From Novosphingobium sp. (GTDB taxonomy: Bacteria > Pseudomonadota > Alphaproteobacteria > Sphingomonadales > Sphingomonadaceae), in assembly GCF_027489515.1 (NCBI RefSeq), contig NZ_JAIXZS010000027.1, positions 24,446-88,445 of the forward strand: DNA of 64,000 nt, written 5' to 3'. The translations under genes and the position numbers were made by a program. The notes beneath the pieces were generated by a model. That model made no database searches. It saw only the letters and a program-made list of their open reading frames with translations, and was not told the origin of the DNA. Below are positions 1 through 8,200 of the stretch, one piece after another; position 1 is the first letter of the stretch; the number at the start of each line of letters is the position of its first letter.

Positions 1-789
1 GGCCTGCTCCCACAGCAGGCGGATGGTGAGGAAATCGGTGATCGTCTCGTCGCTGCGCCCGGCCAGCTCGGCCTGCCACAGTTCATACCGCGCAACATGG
101 GCCCAGCCGCCGAGCGTGACGAGCAGGCTGTGGAAGTAGGTCTCGAGCGCAGCGGACGGCAGCTGCATGGCGGCGACTGCGCTGGCCAGCGCCTCGGCCG
201 CGCGTTCCGGCGCATCGGCAACAAAGCTGCCGAAACCGGTGAGGCCGGCGATCTCGGGCGTCAGATCGTGCGAGGCAACGGCCTGCCACACCGCGTAGGC
301 GCCCTTGCCGCGCGGCGCGGCCCAGAGCGCCTGGCCCTGATCGAAGTAGCCGCCTGCCCAGGCGCCGAAACGTTCGGCGATCACGCCGGGCCAGTCGATG
401 CCCGATGCCTTGGCGGCAAGGTCCGCGACTGTCGGGATCGCCTTCATCGGCGCCGGATCATGGGCAATCGCGGCCTGCAGCGCGGCGAGCGTCGCAGGCT
501 TGCGGGGGTGGGGCGAAGCGCCGAGCGCGGCGGCAAGGTCGGCTTCGGTGATCGCCCGGCTCGCCAGCTTTTCGCGGTAGAACTGGCGCGGCATGGTGAC
601 GGGCGTGCCCGAAACGCGCGCCATGAGCGCGGCGGTCTCGGCAAGCGTGAGGCCGGTTTGGCCGAGGTAGGGGTTGACCGCGACGCTCGAGGCCAGCGGC
701 CAGACCGGCGGGAGGGCCCGCGCCGCGCCATCGGCGGCAACCTTGAGCTGGGCGAGGGTCTGGCTGTTGTCGGTGGGGATCATGAGCAT
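1..789 (-). CDS. dabA: DabA, inorganic carbon transporter subunit (partial, N-terminal 263 residues)
   Basis: This is the N-terminal part of a UPF0753/DUF2309 (YbcC) protein; the rest lies beyond the left edge. The family hallmark [18 protein letters not shown] is visible near residue 25, followed by the typical FYREKL segment. DabA works with a NuoL-like partner (DabB) in the DAB complex, which accumulates bicarbonate by an energised, carbonic-anhydrase-like reaction (known for the family). The zinc-site Cys/Asp/His residues lie further on and cannot be checked. The start is ATG at 789, 33 bases after dabB, with an in-frame ATG two codons later. The dabB-dabA order and a divergent LysR gene support the assignment. 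Confidence 0.88.
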   Translation of the reverse strand, partial: MLMIPTDNSQTLAQLKVAADGAARALPPVWPLASSVAVNPYLGQTGLTLAETAALMARVSGTPVTMPRQFYREKLASRAITEADLAAALGASPHPRKPATLAALQAAIAHDPAPMKAIPTVADLAAKASGIDWPGVIAERFGAWAGGYFDQGQALWAAPRGKGAYAVWQAVASHDLTPEIAGLTGFGSFVADAPERAAEALASAVAAMQLPSAALETYFHSLLVTLGGWAHVARYELWQAELAGRSDETITDFLTIRLLWEQA

Positions 790-822
790 GGGAGTGATCC
801 TTCGGGAAGAGGGGGCGTGGTG

Positions 823-2400
823 TCAGGCGGGCTTCTTGAGCGCCCAGCCGCCGAGCATCCGGTCGAACAGGGCATTGGCGTAGAGGCCGTTGGAGAGGTG
901 GACGCGCAGGCCCGCCGCCGCCGGGTGGTAGGCCCAGAGCGGGAACATCGACTGCGCTACCGCGACCAGGCCGAAGCTCAGCACCGCCAGCACCATCAGC
1001 GTCCATTCGAGCGGACCCGGCGCCGGGGTGGCGGGCAGCGTGCCCGCCGTGAGCCAGAGCGCGAGGCCGTGCAGCGCGAAGTAACCGATCGAGGCGGCGA
1101 CGGCGTAGACTGCCATCTTGCGGGTGAGGGCGCGCGGCGCGCTGTCCGCCAGGCCCTGGGCGAAGAGGTAGGCGACACCGAAGATCAGGATGGCACCGAG
1201 TGCGACCGCCTGCGGCGACCGGTGGTGGAAGCCCGGGATGGCATCGAAGGCGAAGGTCATCAGCGTGTAGATCGCCAGCGCTGCGACAAACGCCCGGCCG
1301 ACTGCCGCAGGGCGCGGGATTGCCACCGGACCCGGCCGGCGCGCCGCCGCGATCTGCTCGACCGCACCGCCCGAGGCGAGGAAGGCATGCGCCTTGTAGA
1401 CCGAGTGCAGCACGATGTGGAGCAGCGCGAGCGGGAACAGCGCAAGGCCGCACTGCATGATCATGAAGCCCATCTGACCGACGGTCGACCAGGCCAGAGA
1501 GGTCTTGATCGCCGGCTGGGTGAGCATGACAAGCCCGCCGAACAGCGCGGTGAAGCCGCCGACCATGACGAGGACCGCCAGCACGCCGGGAGCGAGCAGC
1601 ATGACATCGGCAAAGCGGATGAGCAGGAAGCCGCCCGCGTTGATCACGCCGGCATGGAGCAGCGCGGAGACCGGGGTCGGCGCTTCCATCACTTCGGTCA
1701 GCCAGCCGTGGAGCGGGAACTGCGCGGACTTGAGCAGCGCGGCCATCGCGAGCAGACCGGCGGCGGCCATCGCGGCATAACCGCCCATGCCGGCATGGGC
1801 AGCGGCAAGGATCGCCGGCAGGTCGGTGGTCCCATAGGCCTTGGCCATCAGCAGCACGGCGCCGAGCAGGGCGGCGTCACCGGCGCGGGCGGTCACGAAC
1901 TTCTTGCGCGCGGCGCGCTGCGCAGCGACCCGCTCGGGATAGAACAGCAGGAGCTTGTGGAGGGCGAGGCTGGTGGCGATCCAGGCACCGAGCAGCTGGA
2001 CGAGCGAACCTGCCGTCACCAGCAGCATGACCATGGCGAGTGTCGTCGCCAGCCAGGCCATGAACACGCCGTGGCGCGTCTCGCCATCGAGGTAGACGCG
2101 GGCATAGCGCACCACGATCCAGCCGACGAAGCTGACGAGGAGCAGCATCGTCGCGCTGATGAGATCGAGCCGGGCCGCCAGCAGCGGCAGCGCCGGGCCT
2201 GCGGCGGCGAGCGTCAGCGTGGTTGCCCCGCCCATCGCGAGCGCGGCCATCGCGCCGCCGGCCAGGACGACCGCCAGCAGCGCGAGGCTCTCGATCAGCG
2301 CCAGCGGGCTGCGGCCGATCCGGCCGGGCTGGGCAAAACCAAGCGCGGCAGCGATCAGCAGCAGCGCGGGAGGGGCAAGGACCAGAAGCGAAAGGGGCAT
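823..2400 (-). CDS. dabB: DabB, NuoL-like membrane subunit of the DAB carbon-uptake complex
   Basis: A 525-residue hydrophobic protein of the proton-conducting NuoL/MrpA family (Proton_antipo_M), with about 14 membrane segments. The core contains WLTEVMEAPTPVSALLHAG near residue 235, the NuoL signature with a conserved membrane Glu, and later KTSLAWSTVGQMGFM. It stands alone with no other nuo genes; its only partner is dabA directly downstream, so a role as ion-conducting partner of DabA is far more likely than complex I. DabB is thought to couple cation flow to bicarbonate hydration. It would be transcribed away from the LysR gene from the shared 2401-2508 intergenic region. Confidence 0.88.
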   Translation of the reverse strand: MPLSLLVLAPPALLLIAAALGFAQPGRIGRSPLALIESLALLAVVLAGGAMAALAMGGATTLTLAAAGPALPLLAARLDLISATMLLLVSFVGWIVVRYARVYLDGETRHGVFMAWLATTLAMVMLLVTAGSLVQLLGAWIATSLALHKLLLFYPERVAAQRAARKKFVTARAGDAALLGAVLLMAKAYGTTDLPAILAAAHAGMGGYAAMAAAGLLAMAALLKSAQFPLHGWLTEVMEAPTPVSALLHAGVINAGGFLLIRFADVMLLAPGVLAVLVMVGGFTALFGGLVMLTQPAIKTSLAWSTVGQMGFMIMQCGLALFPLALLHIVLHSVYKAHAFLASGGAVEQIAAARRPGPVAIPRPAAVGRAFVAALAIYTLMTFAFDAIPGFHHRSPQAVALGAILIFGVAYLFAQGLADSAPRALTRKMAVYAVAASIGYFALHGLALWLTAGTLPATPAPGPLEWTLMVLAVLSFGLVAVAQSMFPLWAYHPAAAGLRVHLSNGLYANALFDRMLGGWALKKPA

Positions 2401-2485
2401 GATCGGGGCTCCGCTGGAGGGGCTCGGAAAGTTGGGTGTCTCTAGCGGAACCGCGGGTCAGCAAAAAATTCATTGTTTAGCCGTT

Positions 2486-2508
2486 ATCGTTCGCTTTATG
2501 TGAACGAT
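2486..2508. promoter_or_regulatory. Perfect inverted repeat abutting lysR start (putative LysR operator)
   Basis: ATCGTTC at 2486-2492 and GAACGAT at 2502-2508 form a perfect 7-base inverted repeat with a 9-base spacer. It contains a T-N11-A core (T2491, A2503), the classic LysR-type binding signature. It ends exactly at the preferred ATG of the LysR gene. On the minus strand TTCACA (2504-2499) inside it could serve as a -35 for dabB. Autoregulation plus control of dabBA is inferred. Confidence 0.55.
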
Positions 2509-3405
2509 ATGGCCGAGCTCAACTACAACCACCTCCGCTATTTCTGGGCCGTCGCGCAGGACGGCAACCTCTCGCGCACCGCCGAGCGGCTCAACGTCTC
2601 GCAGTCGGCACTCTCAGTGCAGATCCGCAAGCTGGAGGACCGCCTCGGCCACGCGTTGTTCGAGCGGCGCGGCCGCGCGCTGCACCTGACCGAGGCCGGC
2701 CGCATCACGCTCGATCATGCGGAGGCGATCTTCGCCACAGGCGAGGAACTGCTCGGCACGCTGAGGGAAACCGGCGCGGCCCGGCAGGCGGTGCGGATCG
2801 GCGCGCTTGCCACTTTGTCGCGCAATTTCCAGATCAGTTTTGTCGAGCCGCTGCTGCCGCGCACCGACATCGAAGTCGTGCTGCGTTCGGGCAGCCAGGC
2901 GGAACTTCTCACCGCCCTGCAGTCGCTTGCGCTCGATGTCGTGCTGACGGATCAGGCGCCCGCCAGCGATGCGCTCACCCCGTTTATCGTGCACCGCCTG
3001 TCCGAACAGCCGGTCAGCCTGATCGGAGCCCCGGCCCTGCTGGGTGAGACGCGCGCAGTTGGCGAACTGCTCCGCTCGCACCCCGTTGTGCTCCCGGCAT
3101 CAGGCAGCGGCATGCGCATTGGTTTCGATGGACTGGTGGATCGGATGGGTCTTCGGCCCCAGATCGCGGCCGAAGTGGACGATATGGCAATGATGCGCCT
3201 GATCGTGCGTGAAGGCCACGCGCTAGGCGTGCTCCCTGCGATTGCGGTGCGCGATGAACTCGCCGACGGCACGCTGGCAGAGGCTGAGGCATTGCCCGGG
3301 ATTGTCGAGACGTTCCTTGCGGTCACCACCCAGCGCCGGTTTCCCAATCCGGTTGTCCGCGATCTGATTGATCGGTCGATGCGTGACCGCGTCGATCAGG
3401 TGTGA
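2509..3405 (+). CDS. LysR-family transcriptional regulator (NhaR-like), probable dabBA regulator
   Basis: A 298-residue LysR-type protein. The N-terminus ELNYNHLRYFWAVAQDGNLS is NhaR-like, followed by a helix-turn-helix (SQSALSVQIRKLEDRLGHALFE) and a substrate-binding effector domain from about residue 90. Starts at TTG 2473, GTG 2500 and ATG 2509 are all in frame; ATG 2509 puts the HTH at the usual place, but no Shine-Dalgarno precedes it, so a leaderless transcript is possible. It is divergent from dabB-dabA, the usual position of the regulator of a target operon. It is convergent with guaA (21 bases apart). The effector is unknown; bicarbonate/CO2 supply is a guess from context. Confidence 0.85.
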   Translation: MAELNYNHLRYFWAVAQDGNLSRTAERLNVSQSALSVQIRKLEDRLGHALFERRGRALHLTEAGRITLDHAEAIFATGEELLGTLRETGAARQAVRIGALATLSRNFQISFVEPLLPRTDIEVVLRSGSQAELLTALQSLALDVVLTDQAPASDALTPFIVHRLSEQPVSLIGAPALLGETRAVGELLRSHPVVLPASGSGMRIGFDGLVDRMGLRPQIAAEVDDMAMMRLIVREGHALGVLPAIAVRDELADGTLAEAEALPGIVETFLAVTTQRRFPNPVVRDLIDRSMRDRVDQV

Positions 3406-3426
3406 ACAGTAGGTCCTGACCTTCGG

Positions 3427-4986
3427 CTATTCCCACTCGATCGTGCCGGGCGGCTTCGAGGTGTAGTCGTAGACCACGCGGTTGATGCCTTTGACCTCGT
3501 TGACGATGCGTGTCGCCACGCGGCTGAGGAAATGGGCGTCGAAAGGATAGATATCGGCGGTCATGCCGTCGGTCGAGGTGACGGCACGCAGCGCGCAGAC
3601 GGCGTCGTAGGTGCGGAAATCGCCCATCACGCCCACGGTGCGCACCGGCAGCAGCACCGCGAAGGCCTGCCAGATCGCATCATAGAGCCCGGCATTGCGG
3701 ATCTCCTCGAGGTAGATCGCATCGGCCTTGCGCAGGATGTCGCACTTCTCGCGCGTCACTTCGCCGGGGATGCGGATGGCAAGGCCAGGGCCGGGGAAGG
3801 GGTGGCGGCCGACGAAGACGTCGGGCAGCCCCAGTTCGCGGCCCAATGCGCGGACTTCGTCCTTGAACAGCTCCCGCAGCGGCTCGACGAGCTTCATGTT
3901 CATCCGCTCGGGCAGGCCGCCGACGTTGTGATGGCTCTTGATCGTCACCGAAGGACCGCCGGTGAACGAGACGCTTTCGATCACGTCAGGGTAAAGCGTG
4001 CCCTGCGCGAGGAAATCTGCACCGCCGACTTGCTTGGCCTCGGCCTCGAACACGTCGATGAAGGTCTTGCCGATGAACTTGCGCTTGGCCTCCGGGTCGG
4101 TCACCCCGGCCAGACCGCCCAGGAACAGCGCCGAAACGTCCTTGTGCACAAGCGGGATGTTGTAGTGCCCGCGGAACAGGCTGACGACCTGCTCGGCCTC
4201 GCCCATGCGCATCAGGCCGTGATCGACGAAGACGCAGGTGAGCTGATCGCCGATCGCCTCGTGGATCAGCACCGCGGCCACCGCCGAATCGACACCGCCC
4301 GAAAGCCCGCAGATCACCCGGCTGTCGCCCACCTGTTCACGGATTTCGGCGATCTTGGTCTTGCGGAACTCCGCCATTGTCCAGTCGCCGGTGCAGCCGC
4401 AGACATGGCGCACGAAATTGGCGATGAGCTTGCCGCCATCGGGGGTGTGGACCACCTCGGGATGGAACTGGGTCCCGTAGTACTTCTTCTCCTCGTTCGC
4501 GATGACGGCGAAAGGCGCGCCATCGGAGACCGCGACGATGCGGAAGCCCGGTGCGAACTGGGTCACCTTGTCGCCATGGCTCATCCACACCTGATGCCGC
4601 TCGCCCGGTGCCCAGAGGCCGTCGAACAGGGCGCAAGGCTCTGTCACGGTAAGGAAGGCGCGGCCGAACTCGCCGGAATCACCGGGCAGAACCTCGCCGC
4701 CAAGCTGCTGGCTCATCACCTGCTGGCCATAGCAGATGCCCAGGATCGGCAGGCCGCTCTCGAACAGCACCTGCGGCGCGCGGGGGCTGCCTTCGGCGGG
4801 CACGCTTGCCGGGGAACCCGACAGGATGATGCCCTTGGGCTTCATCCGGTGGAAGGCGGCCTCGGCCTGGGTGAAGGGGGCGATTTCGGAGTAGACCCCC
4901 GCTTCGCGCACGCGGCGGGCGATCAACTGGGTGACCTGACTGCCGAAGTCGACGATGAGGATCGATTCTGAAGGCTGAATGCTCAT
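3427..4986 (-). CDS. guaA: GMP synthase (glutamine-hydrolysing)
   Basis: A 519-residue enzyme converting XMP to GMP with ATP and glutamine in the cytoplasm. The N-terminal class I glutamine amidotransferase domain shows the nucleophile motif GICYGQQ and the His-Glu pair in HPEVVHT. The ATP-pyrophosphatase P-loop is SGGVDSAV, and the C-terminal dimerisation domain ends in KPPGTIEWE, the standard guaA terminus. ATG 4986 (MSIQPSES) is chosen because it begins just before the conserved ILIVDFGSQ strand; the open frame extends further upstream without resemblance to the family. It is monocistronic, with a long AT-rich leader region upstream. Confidence 0.97.
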   Translation of the reverse strand: MSIQPSESILIVDFGSQVTQLIARRVREAGVYSEIAPFTQAEAAFHRMKPKGIILSGSPASVPAEGSPRAPQVLFESGLPILGICYGQQVMSQQLGGEVLPGDSGEFGRAFLTVTEPCALFDGLWAPGERHQVWMSHGDKVTQFAPGFRIVAVSDGAPFAVIANEEKKYYGTQFHPEVVHTPDGGKLIANFVRHVCGCTGDWTMAEFRKTKIAEIREQVGDSRVICGLSGGVDSAVAAVLIHEAIGDQLTCVFVDHGLMRMGEAEQVVSLFRGHYNIPLVHKDVSALFLGGLAGVTDPEAKRKFIGKTFIDVFEAEAKQVGGADFLAQGTLYPDVIESVSFTGGPSVTIKSHHNVGGLPERMNMKLVEPLRELFKDEVRALGRELGLPDVFVGRHPFPGPGLAIRIPGEVTREKCDILRKADAIYLEEIRNAGLYDAIWQAFAVLLPVRTVGVMGDFRTYDAVCALRAVTSTDGMTADIYPFDAHFLSRVATRIVNEVKGINRVVYDYTSKPPGTIEWE

Positions 4987-5330
4987 GGCAGGCGGATAAT
5001 GATCTCGGTATCCGCTGTCCAGCGAGCCGCGAAAAAAGCGTAATGTGGCGATTGCGCAACATGCATCTGGTTTATAAAATGTTTTTTCTTTGAAACATTC
5101 GTGCTTCACCAAAGGGCATACCGCCAAAAAATCCTGATTTTTCAGCAAACAAGTCTTGATAAAGTACTGATTGCAAGGAATGCAACCGTGGTTGCCTTGT
5201 TCGCACTTGCAGCAGGGCAGGGAAGGCCTATTTGCGCCCTCGTTCCGAACGCTCCTGCGCAATCCACCACCCTGCCGGCGCGACGTGAACGGGAGAGGTC
5301 CCCTGAATGAGCCCAAAACAGGAGGACACT
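4987..5330. promoter_or_regulatory. AT-rich intergenic regulatory region between guaA and the 27-codon gene
   Basis: No convincing gene is seen here. On the guaA side are the palindrome TTGCGCAA (5052-5059), a TATAAA on the minus strand (5076-5071) that could be a -10, and a perfect inverted repeat AATGTTT (5078-5084) / AAACATT (5093-5099). On the other side lies the TTGCA/TTCGCA bipartite element described separately. Base composition from about 5060 to 5180 is much more AT-rich than the flanks, as expected for a divergent promoter region. Confidence 0.5.
5171..5213 (+). promoter_or_regulatory. Bipartite TTGCA-N5-TGCAA / TTCGCACTTGC element, copy A
   Basis: TTGCA (5171-5175) and TGCAA (5181-5185) form an inverted repeat with a 5-base spacer. 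TTCGCACTTGC begins at 5200, 29 bases after the first arm. The same two blocks with the same 29-base phasing occur at 21137-21179. Both copies lie upstream of a short transcription unit that ends in a strong intrinsic terminator. TTGCAG (5207-5212) with TATTTG (5229-5234) could be a promoter. The binding protein is unknown. Confidence 0.5.
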
Positions 5331-5414
5331 ATGCGTAACTACACTTCGGCGATCCTTTCGCTGGTTCTGGCTGCTGGCATCAGCAGCATGTTCTTCGGCG
5401 CCACGCTCGTCTGA
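5331..5414 (+). CDS. Putative 27-residue hydrophobic small protein
   Basis: ATG 5331 is preceded by a perfect AGGAGG (5320-5325) at 5-base spacing, one of the best ribosome-binding sites in the window. The 27 codons encode a short polar start (MRNYTS) followed by a hydrophobic stretch to the end, enough for one membrane-spanning helix. A strong intrinsic terminator follows 48 bases after the stop. Together with the upstream element this makes a complete tiny transcription unit. I do not recognise the family. It could be a membrane microprotein or a leader-like peptide; the absence of any downstream gene before the terminator argues against a leader. Confidence 0.6.
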   Translation: MRNYTSAILSLVLAAGISSMFFGATLV

Positions 5415-5462
5415 GCCTGTCCCGGTGAACGGCAACCCGCAGCGCGGGCTTCCCAAACGAAG

Positions 5463-5499
5463 CGGCTGCCTTACCCTTTAAGGCAGCCGTTTTTGTTTT
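5463..5499 (+). terminator. Strong intrinsic terminator after the 27-codon gene
   Basis: CGGCTGCCTTA (5463-5473) pairs perfectly with TAAGGCAGCCG (5479-5489) around a 5-base CCCTT loop. It is followed by TTTTTGTTTT. It ends the small transcription unit and insulates gluQRS. Confidence 0.9.
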
Positions 5500-5526
5500 C
5501 CGGCCAAATGGCTATGGACGGTGTCC

Positions 5527-6426
5527 ATGGAGTTGCCGCCCGTCACCCCCCCAATCGTCACCCGCCCAATCGTCACCCGCTTTGCCCCGAGCCCCAACGG
5601 CCCGCTGCATCTGGGGCACGCTTACGCCGCAATCGTCGCGCATGATCGCGCCCTTCAGGATGGCGGCCGCTTCCTCCTGCGCATCGAGGATATCGACGGC
5701 GCGCGCAGCCAGCCCGAGCTGGCGGACGAATTCCGCGCCGACCTCGCATGGCTGGGCCTTGCGTTCGAGGAAGTGCCGGCACAATCCACCCGCATCGAGC
5801 GCTACCGCGAGGCTGCCAACAACCTGCGCGCGATGGGGCTGCTCTATCCCTGCCGCTGCACCCGCGCCGAAGTCGCCGCCGCAGCCACGCTGCAAGGGCC
5901 TGACGGGCCGATCTATCCCGGCACCTGCCTGCGCAATCCGCCGCTATCCGCCCCCGATCCGGTCTGGCGCCTCGATGTCGAGCAGGCCTCGGAACTGGCC
6001 GGCCCGCTCACCTGGTTCGATGAACGCCGCGGTCCGCAGAGCGCCCGGCCGGCGATGCTCGGCGATGTCGTGATCTGGCGCCGCGATGCACCCGCAAGCT
6101 ATCATCTCGCCGCCACGCTCGATGATGCCGAGGACGGCGTCACTGTCGTCACGCGCGGCGCTGATCTGTTTGCCGCCACGCATATCCACCGCCTGTTGCA
6201 GGTCCTGCTCGGCCTGCCCGAGCCGCGCTGGCATCATCACCCCCTGCTCGTGGGTCCGGATGGCCGCAAGCTCGCCAAGCGCCGCAATGCACCTTCGCTC
6301 GCCGATCGCCGCCGCGCCGGCGAGGACGGCCGCGCACTGGCCGAGGCGCTGCGTTCTGCCCAGAGTGACACTGGCCGCTTTGACAGTGGTATTTCATTCC
6401 ATGACGGCCTAGACCTAACACCATGA
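5527..6426 (+). CDS. gluQRS: Glutamyl-Q tRNA(Asp) synthetase
   Basis: A GluRS paralogue lacking the anticodon-binding domain. It charges glutamate onto the queuosine base of tRNA(Asp). Seen: the class I HIGH-like motif in RFAPSPNGPLHLGHAYAA, the KMSKS-like GRKLAKR near residue 250, and the family's zinc ligands as C-x-C (CRC) followed by Y-x3-C (YPGTC). Length (about 300 residues) fits the family. ATG 5527 is used; GTG 5521 two codons earlier is possible. Its TGA overlaps the ATG of the next gene (ATGA), suggesting translational coupling. Confidence 0.93.
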   Translation: MELPPVTPPIVTRPIVTRFAPSPNGPLHLGHAYAAIVAHDRALQDGGRFLLRIEDIDGARSQPELADEFRADLAWLGLAFEEVPAQSTRIERYREAANNLRAMGLLYPCRCTRAEVAAAATLQGPDGPIYPGTCLRNPPLSAPDPVWRLDVEQASELAGPLTWFDERRGPQSARPAMLGDVVIWRRDAPASYHLAATLDDAEDGVTVVTRGADLFAATHIHRLLQVLLGLPEPRWHHHPLLVGPDGRKLAKRRNAPSLADRRRAGEDGRALAEALRSAQSDTGRFDSGISFHDGLDLTP

Positions 6427-6659
6427 CGATGCTTCTTGTTCCCGTGATCCTCGTGCTGATGGCACTGACGGTCTGGTCGCTCATCCGCGGCATTGGCGCC
6501 TTTCTCAGCAGCACCAAGGCTGATCTGGAAGGCGACGGCACGCGCGCAACCGAAATGCAGCTGCTGCAGAACAAGATGATGTTCAACCGCATCAAGTATC
6601 AGGGCCTCGCCGTGGCCGTGGTCGCGGTGCTGCTGCTGCTGACCCACGGCGGCCGCTGA
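6423..6659 (+). CDS. HIG1-like twin-transmembrane small protein
   Basis: A 78-residue protein with two hydrophobic segments (about residues 3-27 and 58-74) joined by a charged loop. The second segment is preceded by NKMMFNRIKYQGLAVA, which resembles the HIG1 domain (hypoxia-induced protein conserved region) found in alphaproteobacterial small membrane proteins. The eukaryotic relatives assist respiratory complex assembly; the bacterial role is not established. It overlaps gluQRS by 4 bases and is followed 10 bases on by the corrinoid adenosyltransferase gene. Confidence 0.8.
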   Translation: MTMLLVPVILVLMALTVWSLIRGIGAFLSSTKADLEGDGTRATEMQLLQNKMMFNRIKYQGLAVAVVAVLLLLTHGGR

Positions 6660-6669
6660 ACCTTAAGAC

Positions 6670-7245
6670 GTGGTCAAGCTCAACAAGATCTACACGCGCA
6701 CCGGCGATCAGGGCACGACCGGCCTTGTCGATGGCTCGCGCCGCGCCAAGCATGATCTCAGGATGGAAGCGATCGGCGAGGTCGACGAGCTAAACAGCGT
6801 GGTCGGTTTTGCCGCGCTCGCGCTCGAAGCCGATCGCGCCGCCCCGCTGCACCGGATCCAGAACGACTTGTTCGATCTCGGCGCCGATCTCGCGACGCCG
6901 CTGGGTGATGTGGGCGGGGCCGATTTCACGCCGTCCGAAATGGTCCTGCGGGTCGTGCCCGCGCAGCCCGCTCGGCTCGAGGCGGAGATCGATGCGCTCA
7001 ACGCCGCGCTCCCGCCGCTGACCAGCTTCATCCTTCCCGGCGGGAGCGAAGGCGCTGCGCGTGTCCACCTCGCCCGCGCCATCACCCGCCGCGCCGAACG
7101 CGCGGCCACCGCGCTTGCGGCGAGCGAACCGGTCAACCCTGCAGCGCTCGCCTATCTCAACCGACTGTCGGACTACTTCTTCGTCCTCGCCCGCGCCATA
7201 AATGCCGGCAAGGATCCGCTCTGGGTTCCCGGCGGCTCGCGCTGA
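6670..7245 (+). CDS. PduO-type cob(I)alamin adenosyltransferase
   Basis: A 191-residue ATP:corrinoid adenosyltransferase, which makes adenosylcobalamin. Seen: the N-terminal ATP-binding signature IYTRTGDQGTTGLVDG, the conserved GEVDELNSVVG, and the C-terminal LNRLSDYFFVLAR, all hallmarks of the PduO/MMAB fold (a trimeric helical bundle). The start is GTG 6670 (MVKLNKIYT); no better alternative exists. It lies third in a gluQRS-HIG1-ATR operon-like run. The likely client would be a B12-dependent mutase or reductase elsewhere in the genome. Confidence 0.93.
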   Translation: MVKLNKIYTRTGDQGTTGLVDGSRRAKHDLRMEAIGEVDELNSVVGFAALALEADRAAPLHRIQNDLFDLGADLATPLGDVGGADFTPSEMVLRVVPAQPARLEAEIDALNAALPPLTSFILPGGSEGAARVHLARAITRRAERAATALAASEPVNPAALAYLNRLSDYFFVLARAINAGKDPLWVPGGSR

Positions 7246-7329
7246 CCCCACTCCCAAATCTGCGGCTTCCCACGCGCGCCAAACCTCACTAGGCAGCGCG
7301 CAAACGTGCAATCACGCGGGGTTCAAGTC

Positions 7330-8199
7330 ATGCAGACAATCGCAGTCATCGGGGCCGGACAGATGGGTTCGGGCATCGCGCAGGTCGCGGCCGCATCGGG
7401 CAAGTCGGTGCTGCTTTCGGATATCTCGCTGGCCGTGGCCGAAGCCGCGCGCGCGAAGATCGAAAAGGGGCTGATGAAGCTGGCCGAACGCGGCAAGATT
7501 CCCGCCGAGGACGCCGTCGCTACCGTCTCCCGCATCACCCCCGTTGGTGATTATGCCCGCCTTGGCGAGGCTGACCTCGTGATCGAGGCCGCCACCGAGC
7601 GCGAGGATATCAAGCACAAGATCTTCGAGGCCGCCGGCAAGCACCTCGCGCCCACCGCGATCATGGCGACGAACACCTCGTCGATCCCGATCACCCGCAT
7701 GGCGGTTTCCTCGCCTGATGCGCAGCGCTTCATCGGCATCCACTTCTTCAATCCGGTGCCGCTGATGAAGCTGGTCGAGGTGATTCCCGGCCTTGCTACC
7801 TCGGTCGCCACGATCGAGGCAGTGCGCGGCTTCGTCGCCGACATCGGCAAGGAAATCGTGCTTTCGCAGGATGAGCCAGGCTTCATCGTCAACCGCATCT
7901 TCGTGCCCTTCATCAACGAAGCGGCCTTCGTGCTCGGCTCGGGCACCGGCTCGATCCAGGATATCGACAAGGGCGTGAAGCTCGGGCTCAACCATCCGAT
8001 GGGCCCGCTTGAACTCGCGGATTTCATCGGGCTCGATACCCTGCTCGAGATCATGAAGATCTACCTCGCCTCCACGGGCGACCCGAAGTACCGCCCCGCG
8101 CCGCTGCTGCAGAAGTATGTCGAGGCGGGCTGGCTCGGCCGCAAATCGGGCCGCGGCTTCTACGACTACAGCGGCGAGGTTCCCGTCCCGACGCGATAG
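7330..8199 (+). CDS. hbd: 3-hydroxybutyryl-CoA dehydrogenase
   Basis: A 289-residue 3-hydroxyacyl-CoA dehydrogenase family enzyme, oxidising 3-hydroxybutyryl-CoA to acetoacetyl-CoA with NAD(P), or the reverse. Seen: the Rossmann motif VIGAGQMGSGIAQ at the N-terminus, the catalytic His region GIHFFNPVPLMKLVEVI, GFIVNRIFVPFINEA starting the C-terminal helical domain, and LGLNHPMGPLELADFIGLD. Length matches stand-alone Hbd. ATG 7330 is chosen over the in-frame GTG 7306 because it directly starts MQTIAVIGAG. It ends one base from the stop of the convergent next gene. Confidence 0.95.
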   Translation: MQTIAVIGAGQMGSGIAQVAAASGKSVLLSDISLAVAEAARAKIEKGLMKLAERGKIPAEDAVATVSRITPVGDYARLGEADLVIEAATEREDIKHKIFEAAGKHLAPTAIMATNTSSIPITRMAVSSPDAQRFIGIHFFNPVPLMKLVEVIPGLATSVATIEAVRGFVADIGKEIVLSQDEPGFIVNRIFVPFINEAAFVLGSGTGSIQDIDKGVKLGLNHPMGPLELADFIGLDTLLEIMKIYLASTGDPKYRPAPLLQKYVEAGWLGRKSGRGFYDYSGEVPVPTR

Positions 8200-8200
8200 G

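Noticed and set aside
823..2400. dabB as NADH dehydrogenase subunit L
   Set aside because: No other nuo genes are adjacent and the partner is DUF2309/DabA, so a DAB role fits better.
97..2445. 782-codon plus-strand open frame opposite dabA-dabB
   Set aside because: It is rich in Arg, Gly, His and Gln, has no recognisable domain, and the opposite strand encodes clear DabA and DabB. It is a GC-rich codon shadow.
5101..5310. 69-codon plus-strand open frame between guaA and the 27-codon gene
   Set aside because: Covers the AT-rich regulatory region and the bipartite element, has no Shine-Dalgarno and no protein-like composition.
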